A DNA stretch of 64,000 bases from Massilia sp. H-1 (GTDB lineage: Bacteria > Pseudomonadota > Gammaproteobacteria > Burkholderiales > Burkholderiaceae_D). The position numbers were made by a program, and so were the translations under genes. Below the pieces are notes generated by a model. That model was not told where the DNA came from, searched no databases, and saw nothing but the letters and a program-made list of their open reading frames with translations. The first letter of the stretch is position 1. Each line of letters starts with the position of its first letter. The stretch is taken from assembly GCA_024703915.1 (NCBI GenBank), contig CP087969.1, forward strand, positions 2,170,001 through 2,234,000. Reading direction: 5' to 3'. This document shows, one piece after another, positions 61,539 to 64,000 of this stretch.

Positions 61539-63634
61539 ATGACCCTGCAACGCCTGCTTAGCCCTGCCCGCCCTGTTCCTGCTTTCCCACGCAGGCGCCG
61601 CGCCGCCGGAGGCGCCGGTTCAAACGGTCGAAGTGAGCGGCAGCGCCGATACGCGCCGCACCGACCCGACCGGCAAGCTGTCGGTGACGCGGGCCGAGAT
61701 CGAACGCTACGGCGACAGCAATCTGTCGGCCGTGCTGCGGCGCCAGAGCGGGGTGACGGTAACCAATGGCGAAGTGCGCATGCGCGGCCTGGGGTCCGGC
61801 TACACCCAGTTTCTCGTCAACGGTGAACCGGTGCTAAGTACTTAAGCTTTTCGATCGACAGCATCGCACCGTCGCTGATCGACCGGATCGACATCCTGCG
61901 TACCGCGTCCGCCGAATTCGGCATCCAGGCCATCAGCCTAAGCACCATCAATATCATCCTGAAAAAAGCGGGCGGCGCCGTCCAGCGCGACCTGACGGCG
62001 GGCACCGGCCTGCGCGCTTACCGCCGCCAACCCGGCGGCCTCGCTGCGGCTTGGCGACCGGCTGGGCGCCGTGGCCTGGTCGCTGGGCGCGGACATCTCG
62101 CGCACCGTCACCGACTACGAAGCGCGGCTGGACGACAAGATCGACGGCCCCAACGCGGCGCGCCGTACTACCCTGGACCGCAGCGCCAGGACCATCACCC
62201 GCTTCGGCTTGTCGCCGCGCCTGACCTGGAAGATGGACGGCGGCGACAGCCTCGCCTGGCAGGCGCTCCTGGAGCGCGCACGCGACGACTCCCTGGGCGG
62301 CGCCAGCGAGACCCTGATCTCCGGTGTGCCCACGACCTACCCCGAGAATAATTTCTCGATTCATTCCACCATCGCGGCCGTACGCAGCGACCTGACCTGG
62401 ACCCACCAGGCGGGCGAGGACGGCAAGCTGCTGGTCAAGGCCTAAGCATCAACCGCAACAAGCGCGAGAACGCCTACCTGTTCCAGGGCTTCGGCCCGGC
62501 CACGCTGGTGCGCGCGGTCGACTCGGACGCCATCGACAACGCCGCCACCCTGAGCGGCAAATACCTGGCGCAGCTCGGCGCCAAGCCACAGTCTGGGCCT
62601 GGGCTGGGACGGCGGCCGCACCGAACGCAGCGAACGGCGCCTGCAGAACGACAGCACCGCCGACGGCCTGCCGCTCGGCTCCCTGGACGAAGACTACCGT
62701 GCCCGCGTGACCCGCATGGCGCTGTTCGCCCAGGACGAATGGGCCGTGACGGCGCGCCTGCAAGCCTATCTCGGCTTGCGCTGGGAAGGCCTGCGCACCA
62801 GCATCTCGGGCCGCACGCTGCCAGAGACGGGCGTACAGGGCCAGCGTGCCCGGTCCGATTGTCCAGCTGCTGTGGAAGCTGCCGGAGTCGGACAAGGACC
62901 AGCTTCGCCTGGCGCTGTCGCGCACCTACAAGGCGCCCACCTCGCGCCAGCTGGTGCCGCGCCGCTTCACCACCAACAATGGCAACGGGCCGACCAATCC
63001 TGACGCGCGCAAATCCCGCGCTGCGGCCCGAACTGGCGTGGGGGCTGGACGCGGGCTACGAACGCTATTTCGGCAAGAACGGTTCGTTCAGCGTGTCGGC
63101 CTACGCGCGCCGCATCGACGACGCGATCGTCAACGACCTGAGCGAGGATGCGCGCGGCTGGGTCGCCACGCCATTCAACAATGGCCGCGCCAGCACGGCT
63201 TAGCCTGGAATTCGACACCCGGATCGCGCTCGGTGCGCGCACCTGAACTGCGCGCCAATGCGGCGCGCAACTGGTCGCGGCTGGACGCGGTACCGGGCCC
63301 GGACAACCGGCTGGCCGACCAGGTCCGCGCCAGCGCCAATCTGGGTCTCGATTTCCGGGCGACGCCTACCCTGGACGACAGGCATGAATCTCAACCTGCA
63401 GTTCGGCGGCCCGGTGCAGGCGACACCGCTGCTGCGCACCTACACGGGCCCGGCGCGCCTGCTCGATCTGTACGGGGTGTGGAAGATCGATTCCGCAACC
63501 CAGCTGCGCCTGACCGTCACGGATGCCCTGCATCAGGACCGCATTAGCCGCCAGCAAGTTGCTTAGGCGAGGCGCGCAGCGGTGCCACGCTCGCGCGCAC
63601 GCTGGTCCGGCTGTCGCTGGAAATGAAACTCTAG
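61539..63634 (+). CDS. TonB-dependent outer-membrane receptor
   Basis: About 690 residues. Signal near MTLQRL...LPALFLLSHAGAAPPEA, plug domain RAEIERYGDSNLSAVLRRQSGVTVTNGEVRMRGLGSGYTQFLVNGEPV, and SIDSIAPSLIDRIDILRTASAEFGIQAI. Barrel strands follow (YLGLRWEGLRTSISGR, LSRTYKAPTSRQLVPRRF, GLDAGYERYFGKNGSFSVSAYARRIDDAIVNDLSE). It ends LVRLSLEMKL. Scars at 61557, 61846, 61939, 62444, 63198 and 63559, plus other indels, break it. Substrate unknown. It lies divergent from the LytS/LytTR pair. Confidence 0.9.
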
Positions 63635-64000
63635 CGCGGCCGTTCGACGCGCAGGGCGTAGCAGCCGTAGGTGGGAAAGCGGGCCAGCACGAAGGCGGCG
63701 CCGTGCTTAGCTGAACAGGCGCTCGAGCTGGGCACTGGCGTCAGCCGGTGTGCTCAGCACCGCGTCGACGATGCGCTCCTGGTCCGAATAAGCGCGCAGG
63801 ACGAAACTGGCGCCCAGGTAGGGCTGCTCGCCTTCCACCGGCAAGGCCGGCGGCGGCGCGCACGGCGCGTCGGGCTGCGCCAGCACGAACACGGGACCGT
63901 ATTCGCGGTAAGGCCCGGTGCGCTCAAAAGGACAGTAGCTGGCCAGGATCAGGGCTTCGCCCGGCCGCGCGCGCCGCAACGCATCGCGGCACGGCTCGCC
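63631..64000 (-). CDS. DUF1203 protein, truncated by the window end
   Basis: The visible C-terminal part reads RRARPGEALILASYCPFERTGPYREYGPVFVLAQPDAPC, SFVLRAYSDQERIVDAVL and, after curing the scar at 63708, AAFVLARFPTYGCYALRVERPR, typical of DUF1203. The start lies beyond 64000. Its stop overlaps the TonB-receptor stop on the other strand. Function unknown. Confidence 0.85.

Noticed and set aside
3440..63715. TTAA/TTAG scars as transposon footprints or programmed frameshift sites
   Set aside because: They differ in length (7 or 8 bases), occur in essential genes, and almost always revert to a sensible protein with GCCGGC; no element or slippery sequence is present.
1..64000. CRISPR arrays, rRNA and tRNA genes
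   Set aside because: No regularly spaced repeats and no cloverleaf or rRNA-like sequence were seen on reading both strands.

Overview
The window is about 64 kb of high-GC DNA from a betaproteobacterium. A Massilia/Duganella-like member of Oxalobacteraceae fits best, judging by the gene families, the GC-rich codon use, the ubiE-ubiJ-ubiB order and the split fatty-acid oxidation operon. This placement is inferred from gene content only. Many genes, including the essential aspS, are broken by small indels. Most breaks sit on a recurring scar (GCTTAAGC, GCTTAGGC, GCCTAAGC, GCTTAGC, GCTAAGC). Replacing the scar by GCCGGC restores the expected protein in every well-conserved case I tested but one (alkB). 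I therefore read these as systematic sequencing errors, probably at a modified motif, and annotate the genes as intact CDS with apparent frameshifts.

Region 1 (1.2-20.3 kb, + strand) is the main discovery: a complete thiopeptide (pyritide-type RiPP) gene cluster. A sigma70-like promoter precedes a 54-residue precursor whose core, SCTTCVCTCSC-ILPV, has the thiocillin/micrococcin ring sequence with a new tail. Next come a tRNA-Glu-type split dehydratase (glutamylation and elimination proteins), a putative pyridine synthase, an ABC-2 exporter, an ocin-ThiF-like partner protein, a YcaO cyclodehydratase, a SagB-type dehydrogenase and a P450. The cluster then has a second enzyme set: a MoaD-like sulfur carrier ending in GG, a MoeB-rhodanese protein, a second YcaO and TfuA. 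This set predicts a thioamide fed by its own sulfur relay. A conserved protein of unknown function and a MATE exporter close the cluster. Many genes overlap by 1-11 nt, as in a single operon.

Region 2 (20.3-30.6 kb): on the minus strand, a small membrane-anchored protein, a PpiC-type isomerase, a secreted zinc phospholipase C-like protein and a secreted lipin-like (LNS2) phosphatase; a divergent P450; then a DinB protein, an RraB-like protein and a DUF2314 lipoprotein. From 28.4 to 30.7 kb lies an AT-richer stretch of orphan secreted proteins, including a bulb-type lectin.

Region 3 (30.7-38.3 kb, minus strand) is a fatty-acid beta-oxidation operon: acyl-CoA dehydrogenase, bifunctional hydroxyacyl-CoA dehydrogenase/enoyl-CoA hydratase, hotdog thioesterase, thiolase and enoyl-CoA hydratase, headed by a TetR regulator. 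Region 4 (38.4-55.3 kb) is mostly core: hslR, clsB, an EEP nuclease, three tandem paralogous periplasmic binding proteins, nudB, aspS, DUF502, an FmdB zinc ribbon, a PpiC lipoprotein, an XRE regulator, a CDF metal transporter, a TPMT-like methyltransferase, ubiB-ubiJ-ubiE, alkane monooxygenase, DUF971 and HIT. Region 5 (55.3-64 kb) has a 1,345-residue FAD/Fe-S oxidoreductase, a LytS/LytTR two-component pair, a TonB-dependent receptor and a partial DUF1203 gene. I saw no tRNA, rRNA, CRISPR array, phage or transposase gene.
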